A DNA stretch of 64,000 nt, taken from positions 1-64,000 of the forward strand of contig JAAWHU010000003.1 of the NCBI GenBank assembly GCA_022796015.1. Reading direction: 5' to 3'. The DNA is from Hungatella sp. (lineage in GTDB: Bacteria; Bacillota; Clostridia; Lachnospirales; Lachnospiraceae). The notes under the pieces are model-generated. The model did not search any database, was not told the origin of the DNA, and was given only the letters and a program-made list of their open reading frames with translations. The position numbers were made by a program, and so were the translations under genes. Positions 45,878-55,498 of this stretch are shown here, in pieces. Position 1 is the first letter of the stretch. Each line of letters starts with the position of its first letter.

Positions 45878-46837
45878 ATGAAGTATATCGACACGTTGCG
45901 GGAGGGAATGCGCATATCAGAGGTGTATCTGTGTAAGAATAAGCAGATTGCCCTGACAAAAGCCGGAAAGGAGTATGGAAACCTGGTCCTTCAGGATAAA
46001 ACGGGAACCATAGACTCCAAGATCTGGGATTTGGGCTCGCCGGGGATCGGCAATTTTGAGGCTATGGATTATGTCCGTGTAGATGCAGATGTCACTGTGT
46101 TTCAGGGTTCCAACCAGCTGAATATCAGGCGGATCCGCAAGGCTGGGGAAGGGGAGTATGTAGCTGCAGATTACTTGCCGGTGTCTTTAAAGGATATCGG
46201 AAAGATGTATGAGGAATTAACAGGGTATGTGAAGGGAATCAAAAATCCCTATCTCAGCAGACTGGCCTCCAGCTTTTTTGTGGAGGATCCCGAATTTGCC
46301 AAAGCATTTCAGTTTCACAGCGCAGCAAAAAGCGTTCACCACGGCTTTGTAGGGGGGCTTTTGGAGCACACCTTAAGCGTGGTGAAGATGTGCGATTATT
46401 TTGCCGGATATTACCAGGATTTAGACAGGGATCTTCTTCTTGTGGCGGCTATGTTCCACGATGTAGGAAAGCTTAGGGAGCTGTCAGTCTTTCCGGAGAA
46501 TGACTATACAGATGACGGACAGCTTCTGGGACATATTGTCATGGGAGTGGAGATGCTGACGGAGAGGATCAGGACGCTTTCCGGCTTTCCGCCTAAGCTG
46601 GAGTCGGAGCTGAAGCACTGCATTGTGTCCCACCACGGAGAGCTGGAGTATGGCTCGCCTAAAAAACCGGCTTTATTGGAGGCCCTGGCTTTAAACTTTG
46701 CGGACAACACCGATGCAAAGATGGAGACGATGATAGAAGCTCTGCGGGGCGCAGGGGAGAACCCTGGATGGCTGGGGTATAACAGGCTTCTGGAGACCAA
46801 TATCAGGAGGACTGTGGGAGGCGCGAGAGAACTTTAA
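45878..46837 (+). CDS. HD-domain 3'-5' exoribonuclease, YhaM family
   Basis: This 319-aa nuclease combines an OB-fold nucleic-acid-binding domain (about 10-100, NLVLQDKTGTIDSKIWD) with an HD phosphohydrolase domain (about 130-300). The metal ligands are in HHGFVGGLLEHTLS, AAMFHDVGKL and VSHHGELEYG. It should trim RNA 3' ends and possibly ssDNA. GGAGGG lies before ATG 45878, while the ATG at 45860 is upstream of that site, so 45878 is preferred. Confidence 0.9.
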   Translation: MKYIDTLREGMRISEVYLCKNKQIALTKAGKEYGNLVLQDKTGTIDSKIWDLGSPGIGNFEAMDYVRVDADVTVFQGSNQLNIRRIRKAGEGEYVAADYLPVSLKDIGKMYEELTGYVKGIKNPYLSRLASSFFVEDPEFAKAFQFHSAAKSVHHGFVGGLLEHTLSVVKMCDYFAGYYQDLDRDLLLVAAMFHDVGKLRELSVFPENDYTDDGQLLGHIVMGVEMLTERIRTLSGFPPKLESELKHCIVSHHGELEYGSPKKPALLEALALNFADNTDAKMETMIEALRGAGENPGWLGYNRLLETNIRRTVGGAREL

Positions 46838-46869
46838 GCATAGGCTGACTGCCGGCATATGAGACAGTG

Positions 46870-46922
46870 AACGGAGTCTTGAAAAAGGGGATGTATGCAC
46901 ATCTCTTTTTCCAAGACTCCGT
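46870..46922. terminator. Strong hairpin after the YhaM-like gene
   Basis: AACGGAGTCTT and the following GAAAAAG pair with CTTTTTCCAAGACTCCGTT, with one bulge. The T tract lies inside the 3' arm. It is probably the terminator of the preceding gene. Confidence 0.6.
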
Positions 46923-47057
46923 TCCGTGTGTTGCAATCTATATGAAAAGCAGGAGGGCTGCTCTGAATTGTTTGTCGAGGCTGGCAACGGTTGCGCGCTG
47001 GGTGCCGCCTGCCTCATTTTTAGTTTTGAACCTGTCGTCAGGTCTTTATGTATCTTA

Positions 47058-47083
47058 TTGATATCATGGTTATATGATATCAA
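47058..47083. promoter_or_regulatory. Perfect 10-bp inverted repeat
   Basis: TTGATATCAT (47058-47067), GGTTAT and ATGATATCAA (47074-47083). It lies 119 bases before rlmD in an otherwise gene-free stretch (46838-47201). It looks like an operator for a dimeric regulator, because the spacer is too short and the arms too AT-rich for a good terminator. Confidence 0.45.
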
Positions 47084-47201
47084 GGAATTGTGAATAGAGT
47101 TTGTTTATTCCATAAAAGATGTGTAAAATTCTGGAAGTAATTCTTAAGAAACAGGGAAAGAATTTCTTGCAAGTAGAAGAGAATGGAACAGGGAGGTATC
47201 T

Positions 47202-48710
47202 ATGAACTTAAAAAAGAACGACAGTTTTGTGGTAACCATAGAAGACTTAAGTGATGATGGCTGGGGAATCGGAAGGCTGGAGGGATATATCTGGTTTATT
47301 AAGGATACGGTCATAGGGGATGTGGCGGAAGCCAGTGTGATGAAGATGAAAAAATCTTATGGATTTGCCAGGCTTGTGAAGATCCTCAGGCCATCCCCGG
47401 AAAGGGTGGAGCCGGCCTGCCCGGCGGCCCGCAGGTGCGGAGGCTGTCAGCTGCAGTCCATGAGCTATAAGGAGCAGCTTCGGTTTAAGGAGAACAAGGT
47501 CTTTAACAATCTGGTGCGTATCGGAGGCCTTGATAATCTGGTTCGGGTTGGGGAGGAAGACAGTGCCGGGGAGGAGGGCCCTGAGAACACAGCAAGGTTT
47601 CTGCCTATTATGGGCATGGACAATCCCTGGAGATACCGAAACAAGGCCCAGTTCCCCTTCGGAACCGATAAGGAAGGCAGGATCGTTGCCGGATTCTATG
47701 CCGGCCATACCCATGAGATCATTCCTCAGGAGGACTGCCTTCTGGGGGTGGAGGAGAATCAGGTGATTCTTGGAATCATCAAAGAGTTTATGGAGAGATA
47801 TCACATCAGGGCCTATGACGAGCAGCGTCATGAGGGCCTGGTGCGCCATGGGCTGATCCGAAAAGGATTTTGCACAGGAGAGCTCATGGTATGTCTGGTG
47901 ATCAACGGAAGAGAGCTTCCCAAGGCGGACCGGCTGGTAACAGAGCTTCGGACCGTGAAAGGCATGACCAGCATTTCCTACAGCATCAACACGGAGAAGA
48001 CCAATGTGATCATGGGGAAGGAGATTGTTCCGCTTTGGGGCCCCCAATACATTACGGATTATATCGGGGATATTAAGTACCGAATTTCTCCGATCTCCTT
48101 CTACCAGGTAAATCCGGTTCAGACAGAAAAGCTCTATAAGACTGCCCTGGACTATGCAGGCCTTACAGGCAGTGAGACCGTGTGGGACTTATATTGCGGA
48201 ATCGGAACCATCTCCCTGTTTTTAGCAAGGAGGGCAAAGCGGGTGTTCGGCGTGGAGATTGTCCCCCAGGCCATCGAGGACGCCAGACAGAATGCCGCAG
48301 TGAACGGGCTGGACAATACGGAGTTCTTTGTGGGGAAGGCGGAGGAGGTGCTGCCCCGGGAGTATGAGGACAATCATATCAGGGCAGACGTGATTGTGGT
48401 AGACCCGCCCAGGAAGGGCTGTGACGCGAAATGTCTTGAAACCATCGTGAAGATGGCACCGGAGAGAGTGGTGTATGTGAGTTGTGATTCTGCCACCTTG
48501 GCCAGGGATCTTAAGTATCTGCGGGATGGGGGGTATGAGGTGAAAAAGGTGCGGTGCTGCGACATGTTTGGGTGGGGGGTGCATGTGGAGACGGTTGTTC
48601 TTCTGTCTAAACGAAAACCGGACAATATTATTGAGGTTAAAGTTGAGCTGGACGAGTTGGATGCAACAACGGCAGAAACAAAAGCCGCCTATCCAGAGAT
48701 AAAGGAGTAG
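47202..48710 (+). CDS. rlmD: 23S rRNA (uracil-C5)-methyltransferase, RlmD/RumA family
   Basis: This 502-aa SAM-dependent enzyme should methylate a uracil in 23S rRNA (U1939 class). It has a TRAM domain (about 5-65), an iron-sulfur cluster motif (CPAARRCGGC), a SAM-binding region WDLYCGIGTISLFLA and the catalytic YVSCDSATLARDLKYL following DPPRKGC. AGGGAGG precedes the ATG. It converges with the yesM-like gene, only 12 bases apart and with no hairpin between them. It could also be the related RlmCD-type enzyme of Firmicutes. Confidence 0.92.
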   Translation: MNLKKNDSFVVTIEDLSDDGWGIGRLEGYIWFIKDTVIGDVAEASVMKMKKSYGFARLVKILRPSPERVEPACPAARRCGGCQLQSMSYKEQLRFKENKVFNNLVRIGGLDNLVRVGEEDSAGEEGPENTARFLPIMGMDNPWRYRNKAQFPFGTDKEGRIVAGFYAGHTHEIIPQEDCLLGVEENQVILGIIKEFMERYHIRAYDEQRHEGLVRHGLIRKGFCTGELMVCLVINGRELPKADRLVTELRTVKGMTSISYSINTEKTNVIMGKEIVPLWGPQYITDYIGDIKYRISPISFYQVNPVQTEKLYKTALDYAGLTGSETVWDLYCGIGTISLFLARRAKRVFGVEIVPQAIEDARQNAAVNGLDNTEFFVGKAEEVLPREYEDNHIRADVIVVDPPRKGCDAKCLETIVKMAPERVVYVSCDSATLARDLKYLRDGGYEVKKVRCCDMFGWGVHVETVVLLSKRKPDNIIEVKVELDELDATTAETKAAYPEIKE

Positions 48711-48722
48711 GTCTTACAAAAA

Positions 48723-50489
48723 TTATTCCTGCTTCATCCCATACACAATCCTCAACTCAATAATCGTTCCTCTGTTTTCCCGGCTGTAAAGATGCATTTC
48801 ATACCGTTCTCCATAAATCAGCTCCAGGCGTTTATGCACGTTGAGAAGGCCGATATGGCCGCCTTCCGGGATATCCTGCTGTGCAAGACGGGCTTTTAAC
48901 TGTTCCAGCCGGCTTTTGGTCATCCCAAGCCCGTTATCCAATATGGCAATAGAGAGCTTGCTGCTGCCGGAAATCACCCGTATTTTAATGGTGGAACGGC
49001 CTGGCTTATTCCTGATGCCATGATAAATACTGTTTTCTATAAGAGGCTGAATAATCAGCTTGGGGATGGTTACGGAGGCTTCCGGCACCCGGATATCCCA
49101 GACCACGTCAAACTGATTTTTGTACCGCTGAGTCTGGATATCCAGGTAGCAGCGGGTGATCCTGACCTCCTCCTCCAGGGGAACCAGCTCCTGGCTGGAC
49201 TCCAGTGAGTAGTGGAGGATATCAGAAAGATTTTCCAGCATTTCCGTGGCCGGATTAGGCCCCTGGGTCAGGGAGATGCAGCGCCAGTAGACCGTCTGCA
49301 GGGTATTCATGAGAAAATGAGGATTGATCTGCGCCTGGAGGGCCATAAGTTCCATGGCCTGAAGCTTATAGCGCCGTTCTGACAGCTGCACATGAAGGAA
49401 GTCATTTTGTAAAAAGGTTTCGATAATGTTGTAGAGAATATAATCATAGACATCCGTTGACTTCTGGGACAGGGCAGGAAGCTCTTCGCCGTGGGTGGCT
49501 TTGTCAAAAATATCTACGATTCCCATAAGAGACCCATAGCTCTTTTTGGCAAAGAAGTAGGAGGTTGCCGTACTTAGCAGGAGGGCCAGGCAGATGAGCC
49601 CTGTGGCCATCTGTGACAGCCGGTTGGGAACCTGATAGGCCGTGTCACAGGGAACAGCCAGATAATAATTCCAGTTTAAGTCTTCCGAGGTTTGGCTGTA
49701 GATGCGGTAAGATTCCCCTCCCGGCCCCATGGCCGCCCCACCTTCTGCAAGGCCAGGCAGAAGGTTGTCTTTGGCCTGGTGATTGTGAAAGATTAAGCGG
49801 CCGCTGCCGTCTGTAATAAAGAACAGGTGATCCGGTTCGCTGACCAGGTCGTTAAGCCTTCGGTTAATGGTCTCCCCCCGGACATTCAGTACAATAACGC
49901 CTTCCGGGACACGCTTGCCGGGAAGAAAAATCTTCCGGTATATGGTGAGGATTTCTCTGGTGGATCCCGGGAAATTATAGGGGGCGATGACACGGAATTC
50001 ACTCCATGTCTTATGGGGCTGCTCCATGTGGGACAGATAACTGTCGTACCAGTCCCGGTCAAAGAAGTAATCAAGGCTTGTTATCCGGTTGGTGCTGCTG
50101 ATAAACTGCCGCCCGGCGTTGTTAAAATAGATGTAGATGGATTCCACTGCCGAGTTGCCGTTGTAAGTACCGTACAGTAAATCCATAATGGTATTGATTT
50201 CGTCATATATGTTGGCAGGGATTCCGCTGCTGCATTTGCTGATAATATTTTTCAGACGGAACTGGATACTGGGATTATTGCTCAGATTCATATTAAGCCA
50301 TTCCAAGTCCTTCATCCATGCATCAATCCGCGTGCCGTGATTCTCCACACGCTCCTGATACCGTTCATCAATCGCATTTCGCATATACCGGTTCAGAGTG
50401 ATTCTGGACAGAAGGCCTAAGATGAGGATGGGGATCATCACGGGAACGATGAAAAAAGACAAGGTTTTCCGGAAGAATTTCATTTTCAT
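48723..50489 (-). CDS. YesM-type sensor histidine kinase
   Basis: This 588-aa membrane kinase has an N-terminal membrane segment (about 10-30), an external sensor region (cache-like, about 35-285), a second segment (about 290-310), HAMP and His_kinase domain with NPHFLMNTLQ, then HATPase (NSIYHGI, DNGLGM, GHIGLLNVHKRL). GGGAGGGG lies 9 bases before ATG 50489; the longer reading lacks a site. It is the last gene of the ABC-sugar operon and pairs with the YesN-like regulator 17 bases upstream. It probably senses the sugar handled by the operon. Confidence 0.92.
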   Translation of the reverse strand: MKMKFFRKTLSFFIVPVMIPILILGLLSRITLNRYMRNAIDERYQERVENHGTRIDAWMKDLEWLNMNLSNNPSIQFRLKNIISKCSSGIPANIYDEINTIMDLLYGTYNGNSAVESIYIYFNNAGRQFISSTNRITSLDYFFDRDWYDSYLSHMEQPHKTWSEFRVIAPYNFPGSTREILTIYRKIFLPGKRVPEGVIVLNVRGETINRRLNDLVSEPDHLFFITDGSGRLIFHNHQAKDNLLPGLAEGGAAMGPGGESYRIYSQTSEDLNWNYYLAVPCDTAYQVPNRLSQMATGLICLALLLSTATSYFFAKKSYGSLMGIVDIFDKATHGEELPALSQKSTDVYDYILYNIIETFLQNDFLHVQLSERRYKLQAMELMALQAQINPHFLMNTLQTVYWRCISLTQGPNPATEMLENLSDILHYSLESSQELVPLEEEVRITRCYLDIQTQRYKNQFDVVWDIRVPEASVTIPKLIIQPLIENSIYHGIRNKPGRSTIKIRVISGSSKLSIAILDNGLGMTKSRLEQLKARLAQQDIPEGGHIGLLNVHKRLELIYGERYEMHLYSRENRGTIIELRIVYGMKQE

Positions 50490-50506
50490 AGAAGAGCCCC
50501 TCCCAT

Positions 50507-51244
50507 CTAAAATTCCTGTTTTTTCCGCCGGTATTCTTTGGGATTGCACTGATAGTACTGACGGAATGCCCTGGTAAAGCTGTTTGGATTGGTGTATCCC
50601 ACTGCTTCGGCGATTTCCTTTACATTTTCATCGCCTTTCTCAAGAAACCTGGCGGCCGCCTCCATCCGGATCCGAAGAACATAGTCGGAAAAATTTTCCC
50701 CTGTCTGCTGTTTAAAAAACGTGCTGAGGTAATAAGGATTCAGGCGGACATACTCTGCGGCGCTGTCCAGAGTTGCCTGAGAATAGTGGGAACGTATATA
50801 TGTTTTCACGCTGGCGATGACCCCATAGGTTTCCTCAGATTCTGCTTTTTTGTCTGCGTTTTCCGCCCGCTGGTCCAGTTCGGCCGTAATCCGGGAAAAT
50901 ACTTCGTAGATCTGTGAATATTTGGTTGGCTTGAGAATGTAATCCTTTACCCCTAAAAGAAGGCCCTTTTTTGCATATTCAAATTCCCGGTATCCGCTTA
51001 AAATCACATAAACGGTTTTGGAAGAGATTCTTTTGGCTTTCTCTATGAGGCTGAGGCCATCCATAAGGGGCATACGAATGTCCGTGAGAACGATATCCAC
51101 AGAATGCTCTCTGATATAGGTCAACGCCGTTCTGCCGTTTTCAAAGATTCCGGCCACATGGATATTCAGACTTTCCCAGGGGAAATAGCTGCTGATCCCT
51201 TCCCGCAATTCGGCCTCGTCATCTACTACAATCATTTCATACAT
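50507..51244 (-). CDS. YesN-type response regulator with AraC DNA-binding domain
   Basis: This 245-aa regulator has a receiver domain (phospho-Asp in DIVLTDIRMPLMDGL, about 55) and a C-terminal AraC HTH pair (about 145-245, LNPYYLSTFFKQQTGENFSDY and AVGYTNPNSFTRAFR). It should activate the adjacent sugar-uptake operon. It is the sixth gene in the minus-strand operon, 14 bases after the SDR gene, and its own presence inside the operon implies feedback. Confidence 0.93.
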   Translation of the reverse strand: MYEMIVVDDEAELREGISSYFPWESLNIHVAGIFENGRTALTYIREHSVDIVLTDIRMPLMDGLSLIEKAKRISSKTVYVILSGYREFEYAKKGLLLGVKDYILKPTKYSQIYEVFSRITAELDQRAENADKKAESEETYGVIASVKTYIRSHYSQATLDSAAEYVRLNPYYLSTFFKQQTGENFSDYVLRIRMEAAARFLEKGDENVKEIAEAVGYTNPNSFTRAFRQYYQCNPKEYRRKKQEF

Positions 51245-51258
51245 ACGTGTTATCCTCT

Positions 51259-52032
51259 TTATTTTGCCGTCTTTCCGCCATCCACCACCAGCAATGCCCC
51301 AGTGACAAAATCTGAGGCAGCAGAGGACAGGTAAACAGCCGTTCCCATATAGTCCTCGGCTTTTCCAAGGCGCCCTAAGGGATGGCTTAAGCGGACGCGC
51401 TCTTTGATATCAGGATTCTGCCGGTAATATTCTTCTGTAAAATTGGTCTCCGTGGCGGTGGGGGCTATGGCATTGACATTGATGCTCCATGGAGCCAGTT
51501 CCAAGGCAAGGGTTTTTGCCATCATGACGACGCCGGCCTTGCTGGCGCTGTAGGCTCCGAATTTTGCTCCGGCCCGATAGGCGCCTGTAGACACAATAAA
51601 GGTCATTTTGCCTTTACGGTTCTGCTCCTTCATCAGAACAGCCGTTTCCTTTGCAACGTGACAGGCTCCGTTTAAGTTGACAGAGAGAATCTCGTTCCAT
51701 TCCTCTTCTGTCATATCCAGAAGCTCCTTCCGGTTGGTAATGGCGGCGCTGTGAATCAGAATGTCAACACCGCCGAATTGCTTTACCTGTTTCATCAGAT
51801 TCCGTACAGATTTGATGTCGGATACGTCGCAGGCTGCAGTAAGGCAGCGTACTCCCATCTCCCTGATTTGATTCCCGGCAGCTTCCAGACAGCCTTCCTT
51901 TCTGTCGGCCAGGACAAGGTCTGCTCCGGCCAGGGCCAGGGCTTTGGCACAGGCCAGGCCGATTCCTCCGGCGCTGCCTGTGACCAATGCGATTTTTTTA
52001 TCCACGCGAAACAATTCTTCTATTGATTTCAC
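51259..52032 (-). CDS. Short-chain dehydrogenase/reductase
   Basis: This 257-aa NAD(P)-dependent oxidoreductase has the Rossmann motif ALVTGSAGGIGLACA and NAG-type HSAAITN. The catalytic Ser is in IVSTGAYRAG, and the Tyr-Lys pair is in YSASKAG. I start at GTG 52032, because TGGAGGA lies 6 bases before it and it overlaps the upstream stop as GTGA; the longer reading has no such site. It probably oxidises or reduces a sugar or uronate product of the operon. Confidence 0.85.
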   Translation of the reverse strand: MKSIEELFRVDKKIALVTGSAGGIGLACAKALALAGADLVLADRKEGCLEAAGNQIREMGVRCLTAACDVSDIKSVRNLMKQVKQFGGVDILIHSAAITNRKELLDMTEEEWNEILSVNLNGACHVAKETAVLMKEQNRKGKMTFIVSTGAYRAGAKFGAYSASKAGVVMMAKTLALELAPWSINVNAIAPTATETNFTEEYYRQNPDIKERVRLSHPLGRLGKAEDYMGTAVYLSSAASDFVTGALLVVDGGKTAK

Positions 52033-53753
52033 AGCGATTCCTCCAGTTCTCTCAGGCTGCGGTACAGACATCGTACTCTGTCCGGGTCCATAAGGGTGTA
52101 GATTGTGTGGGGATGATAATTGGTTTCTGCCATCATGGAGCGGAGACGAGGTTCCCATCGGCCTAAAGCCTCTATGGCTTCTGTCAGTTCTCTTCGTTTT
52201 TCCATGTAGTAAGATGATGCGGGGCTTTCTTTTGTTTCAAGTACATATCGGGCCAGCATCAAAGCACATACGGCCGCTGCATACATGTGGGCAAATTCCT
52301 GGTAGATCAGGAAGCGTTCCTTGATCCATTCTGCCTTTTCCGCCCTGATGCCCTTGGGAGGCTGTAATGATTGCCGGTATAAGTCTTCGGCCAGCTTCAG
52401 CGCCTCCTTCTTTTCGGTCAGAGCCGCCTCTAAGTGGACCAAGTCCGGCGCCAGGGCGTCCGCCTTGGCAGGATCCCATGCCTTTAAGGAATTTTTTTCC
52501 TCTGCAAGCCAGAATCCATGTTCAAGAGAAACCGGCATCAGGCTGGAATCGGAAAAGACGCAGCCCTGGACAAACAGCAGCCTGGAAGCAACCTGCCAGG
52601 TGTTCTCCATGAGAGCCCCAAGCCATGAAACGCTGTATGCCGCATCCTCCGGCCTGGCCGCCTGATTAAGGAAGCCCTCTTTTTCCAGATATAACCGGCA
52701 GATTTCCTCATGGGATGTGTCGAGACGGCACGACAGCAAAGCCCCTGCATAGAGATTGATTTTATTGGGAGTAAGAAACGCCGTATGTCCATCAAGGCTT
52801 TCCCAGTCCGTGCGGAATATCACCCCTTCCGCCCCCTTCTCTTTTGCAAAGATCATTCTTCTCCTGTAATCCTCTGTCAGATCGGCTATGGCGATTCCCC
52901 AACCAAAATACTGTCCCATAGCGTCATATTCGATCCACTGCCTGTGAGGCCCTGCCTGACCGATCCGTCTGTTATCCGGAAAGGTAGGATAGTAGTCATG
53001 GGGAGTATTTTTAAGGGAAATGATCACATCATCAGGAAGTTGTTCCATGACGGCTCCGATCTCCTTGTGGGCCTCAGGATTAAACACAAAATCTCGGACC
53101 ACCAGGGTTTTCCCGGCCTCATGAATGGGCTCATACATGGCACGGAGTATGGTGTCAAACCAGTCGGCCTTCTTCATGGCCCTGCAGCGGTCACATGTGC
53201 AGCGGTTGGATGTAACGGAAACCCGGCTTTCTCCCGTAGCCGGCGCCGTGATGATTCCGGCTATCTGGGGAAATTCTCTGAAAAAATCTCTGTATTTTAC
53301 TTTCAGAAATTCCGGCCAGAAAGGATCGGAAGCGCAGATATGTCCTTCCTTGACCAGATGAGGGAAAAATTCCAGAAGGATATCCGGGAAATAAAGCTCT
53401 TTATTCTCAATGTAAACAGCTATTTCCCTGCGCGCCGCCTGTTCCAGCACCCGTGTGAGAAAAGCCCTCCTCTGATAGGGGCCGGAACGCCTGGTGGGGG
53501 TGTAACGGTACAGCTTCCGAAAAATCTGACTGTAGGTCTCGAAAATAGTATCCTGTTCCTTAGGTTCGCAGCCAAAGTATTTCCCCGGATAAACAATCAG
53601 GTCAATGAAGTCATTTCGGTGAAGGATGAGAGTATTAAATCCCATGTCCTTCATAAAATCCATAGTTTTTATGATCCAGTTATAGTCCCATGCATAGAGG
53701 CTGTGAAGCTCCAGCGCTCTTATGGGAAAATCCGCGTTATGTTTGGTATTCAT
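52029..53753 (-). CDS. TIM-barrel glycoside hydrolase-like protein, substrate unknown
   Basis: I do not place this 574-aa protein in a named family with certainty. The N-terminal part (FPIRALELHSLYAWDYNW, then TLILHRNDFIDL) looks like a GH20/GH67-like barrel. A cysteine cluster CTCDRC follows ATGESRVSVTSNRC (about 180). The C-terminal 150 residues are helical. No signal peptide is visible, so it is cytoplasmic and acts after import. Its ribosome site AAGGGGTGA overlaps the stop of the permease gene 6 bases upstream. A hydrolase for a uronic-acid- or hexosamine-containing oligosaccharide is a guess. Confidence 0.65.
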   Translation of the reverse strand: MNTKHNADFPIRALELHSLYAWDYNWIIKTMDFMKDMGFNTLILHRNDFIDLIVYPGKYFGCEPKEQDTIFETYSQIFRKLYRYTPTRRSGPYQRRAFLTRVLEQAARREIAVYIENKELYFPDILLEFFPHLVKEGHICASDPFWPEFLKVKYRDFFREFPQIAGIITAPATGESRVSVTSNRCTCDRCRAMKKADWFDTILRAMYEPIHEAGKTLVVRDFVFNPEAHKEIGAVMEQLPDDVIISLKNTPHDYYPTFPDNRRIGQAGPHRQWIEYDAMGQYFGWGIAIADLTEDYRRRMIFAKEKGAEGVIFRTDWESLDGHTAFLTPNKINLYAGALLSCRLDTSHEEICRLYLEKEGFLNQAARPEDAAYSVSWLGALMENTWQVASRLLFVQGCVFSDSSLMPVSLEHGFWLAEEKNSLKAWDPAKADALAPDLVHLEAALTEKKEALKLAEDLYRQSLQPPKGIRAEKAEWIKERFLIYQEFAHMYAAAVCALMLARYVLETKESPASSYYMEKRRELTEAIEALGRWEPRLRSMMAETNYHPHTIYTLMDPDRVRCLYRSLRELEESL

Positions 53754-53759
53754 CTAGTA

Positions 53760-54596
53760 TCACCCCTTCAGTCCGGTGTTAGCCACACCTTCTACAAAAT
53801 ATTTTTGACACAGGAAAAATAATGCTACAGGGGGAACCATAGCCAGGACAGACATAGCCATGATTCGGTTCCAGCTGATGGTATCCGTCACATCCAGAGC
53901 CATGCGAAGGGCAAGGGACAGAGGATACTTTTTCACGCTGCTGATATAGATCAGAGGGTTCAGAAAATCATTCCAACGCCATACAAACTGAAATATAATA
54001 CAGGAGACGAGAGCTGGTTTGCACAGGGGCGTAATAATATTTACCAGGGTTCCCCAGGGGCCGCAGCCATCTATCCGCGCCGCATCATCCAACTCTCTTG
54101 GAATCCCTCTTATGAATTGAACCAGCATGAAGATAAAAAAGGAGTAGGTGGCAAATGCGGCAGGCACAAGAAAGGGAAGGTAGGTGTTGAGCCATCCCAG
54201 CTTGTTAAACAGCATATAGCGGGGAATAATGATTACCTCTGCCGGCAGCATCAGGGATGCAATAACCAGGGTGAAGAGGATCCCTTTTCCCTTAAAACGG
54301 AAGCGGGCAAAGCCGTAGGCAACAGGAAGGCTGGAGATCACGGTGAGAGCAACAGTGGGAAGAACCATGACAAAGGTGTTGGAAAAATAAGTGGAAAAGG
54401 TATACTGCCCGCTGCTCTGCCATCCCTTGGAGTATCCATCCCACAGAATTTCGGTGGGAATCAGGGATAAGGAGCTGAAGATTTCCTTGTTGGTTTTAAA
54501 GGAGGCCGACACCAGCCACAAAAGAGGATAGACCATGACGATGCCGATGATACTTAACATGAGATAGGTCAGAGCAAGCCCTTGGCGGCGTTTCAT
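53760..54596 (-). CDS. Carbohydrate ABC transporter permease (MalG-like)
   Basis: This 278-aa inner-membrane permease has six hydrophobic segments and the ABC permease EAA-like loop ELDDAARIDGCGPWGTLVNI, which contacts the ATPase. It overlaps the MalF-like gene by one base. With its partner it imports a sugar or oligosaccharide delivered by the lipoprotein upstream. No ATP-binding subunit is encoded here, so a shared MsmK-like ATPase elsewhere is needed. Confidence 0.93.
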   Translation of the reverse strand: MKRRQGLALTYLMLSIIGIVMVYPLLWLVSASFKTNKEIFSSLSLIPTEILWDGYSKGWQSSGQYTFSTYFSNTFVMVLPTVALTVISSLPVAYGFARFRFKGKGILFTLVIASLMLPAEVIIIPRYMLFNKLGWLNTYLPFLVPAAFATYSFFIFMLVQFIRGIPRELDDAARIDGCGPWGTLVNIITPLCKPALVSCIIFQFVWRWNDFLNPLIYISSVKKYPLSLALRMALDVTDTISWNRIMAMSVLAMVPPVALFFLCQKYFVEGVANTGLKG

Positions 54597-55483
54597 CAGA
54601 AGTCACCTCCATCCTCATAGAACGTCCAATAAGGGGACGATTTGAACATCAGTGCCGTAAAGAGCAGGATAATCAGAAACAGCACCCATGACTGGGCGGA
54701 GGCATAGCCCATCTTGGAATGGCGGAAAGCATTTTCATAGACCATCATTCCATACAGGTAAGTGGAATTTAAGGGGCCCCCCTTGGTAATGAGATAGGGG
54801 GCGTTAAATTCCTTAAATGCGTTGATCATCTGCATAATCAGGTTAAAAAAGACAGTAGGAGTAAGCATGGGGAGCGTAATCGCAAAAAAGGTGCGGATTT
54901 TTCCGGCTCCATCCACCCGTGCCGCCTCGCAAAGCTCTGCCGGCACATTTTTCAGCGCCGCAAGGAAGAGAACCATGGAGGAGCCGAACTGCCATACAAC
55001 CAGCAGCCCCATGGTAAAAAGGGCAAGGTTAGGGCTTCCCAGCCAGTCCTGAGGCGGAATATGGAGATGGGCCAGCAATGTGTTCACGGTACCTGTCTTG
55101 CTGAAGAGAAATTTCCACAAAATAGAGATTGCCACGGAACCTCCCAGAATGGATGGGAGGTAGTATACGGTTCTGTAAAAATTGATGAACCGCAGCTTCA
55201 TGTTTAAAATCATGGCAATGATCAGCGCAAACAGGAGCTTTCCGGGGACGGCGATTAAGACATATTTAACCGTAGCCCAGAGAGACTTAAAAAACAGGCG
55301 GTCTCTGGTGAACATCTGAATGTAGTTTCGGATTCCTACGAATTTCATGGATTTCAGCATGGAAAAATCCGTGAAGGAATACACAAAGGATGCAATGAAC
55401 GGGTAAAGCTGGAAGATCAAAAATCCGATAATCCATGGGAATATAAACAGGTAGGCTACTGGTTGGTGATCGGTATGTTTCAT
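54596..55483 (-). CDS. Carbohydrate ABC transporter permease (MalF-like)
   Basis: This 295-aa membrane protein has six hydrophobic segments and the EAA loop VPAELCEAARVDGAGKIRTF. It forms the channel with the MalG-like permease. CAGGAGATG precedes the ATG, 15 bases after the binding-protein stop. Order binding protein - F - G is that of family 1 sugar importers. Confidence 0.93.
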   Translation of the reverse strand: MKHTDHQPVAYLFIFPWIIGFLIFQLYPFIASFVYSFTDFSMLKSMKFVGIRNYIQMFTRDRLFFKSLWATVKYVLIAVPGKLLFALIIAMILNMKLRFINFYRTVYYLPSILGGSVAISILWKFLFSKTGTVNTLLAHLHIPPQDWLGSPNLALFTMGLLVVWQFGSSMVLFLAALKNVPAELCEAARVDGAGKIRTFFAITLPMLTPTVFFNLIMQMINAFKEFNAPYLITKGGPLNSTYLYGMMVYENAFRHSKMGYASAQSWVLFLIILLFTALMFKSSPYWTFYEDGGDF

Positions 55484-55498
55484 GTTGTCATCTCCTGA

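Noticed and set aside
52710..53822. Plus-strand ORF of 370 codons opposite the barrel protein
   Set aside because: No ribosome site or motif. The minus-strand gene fits tightly into its operon.
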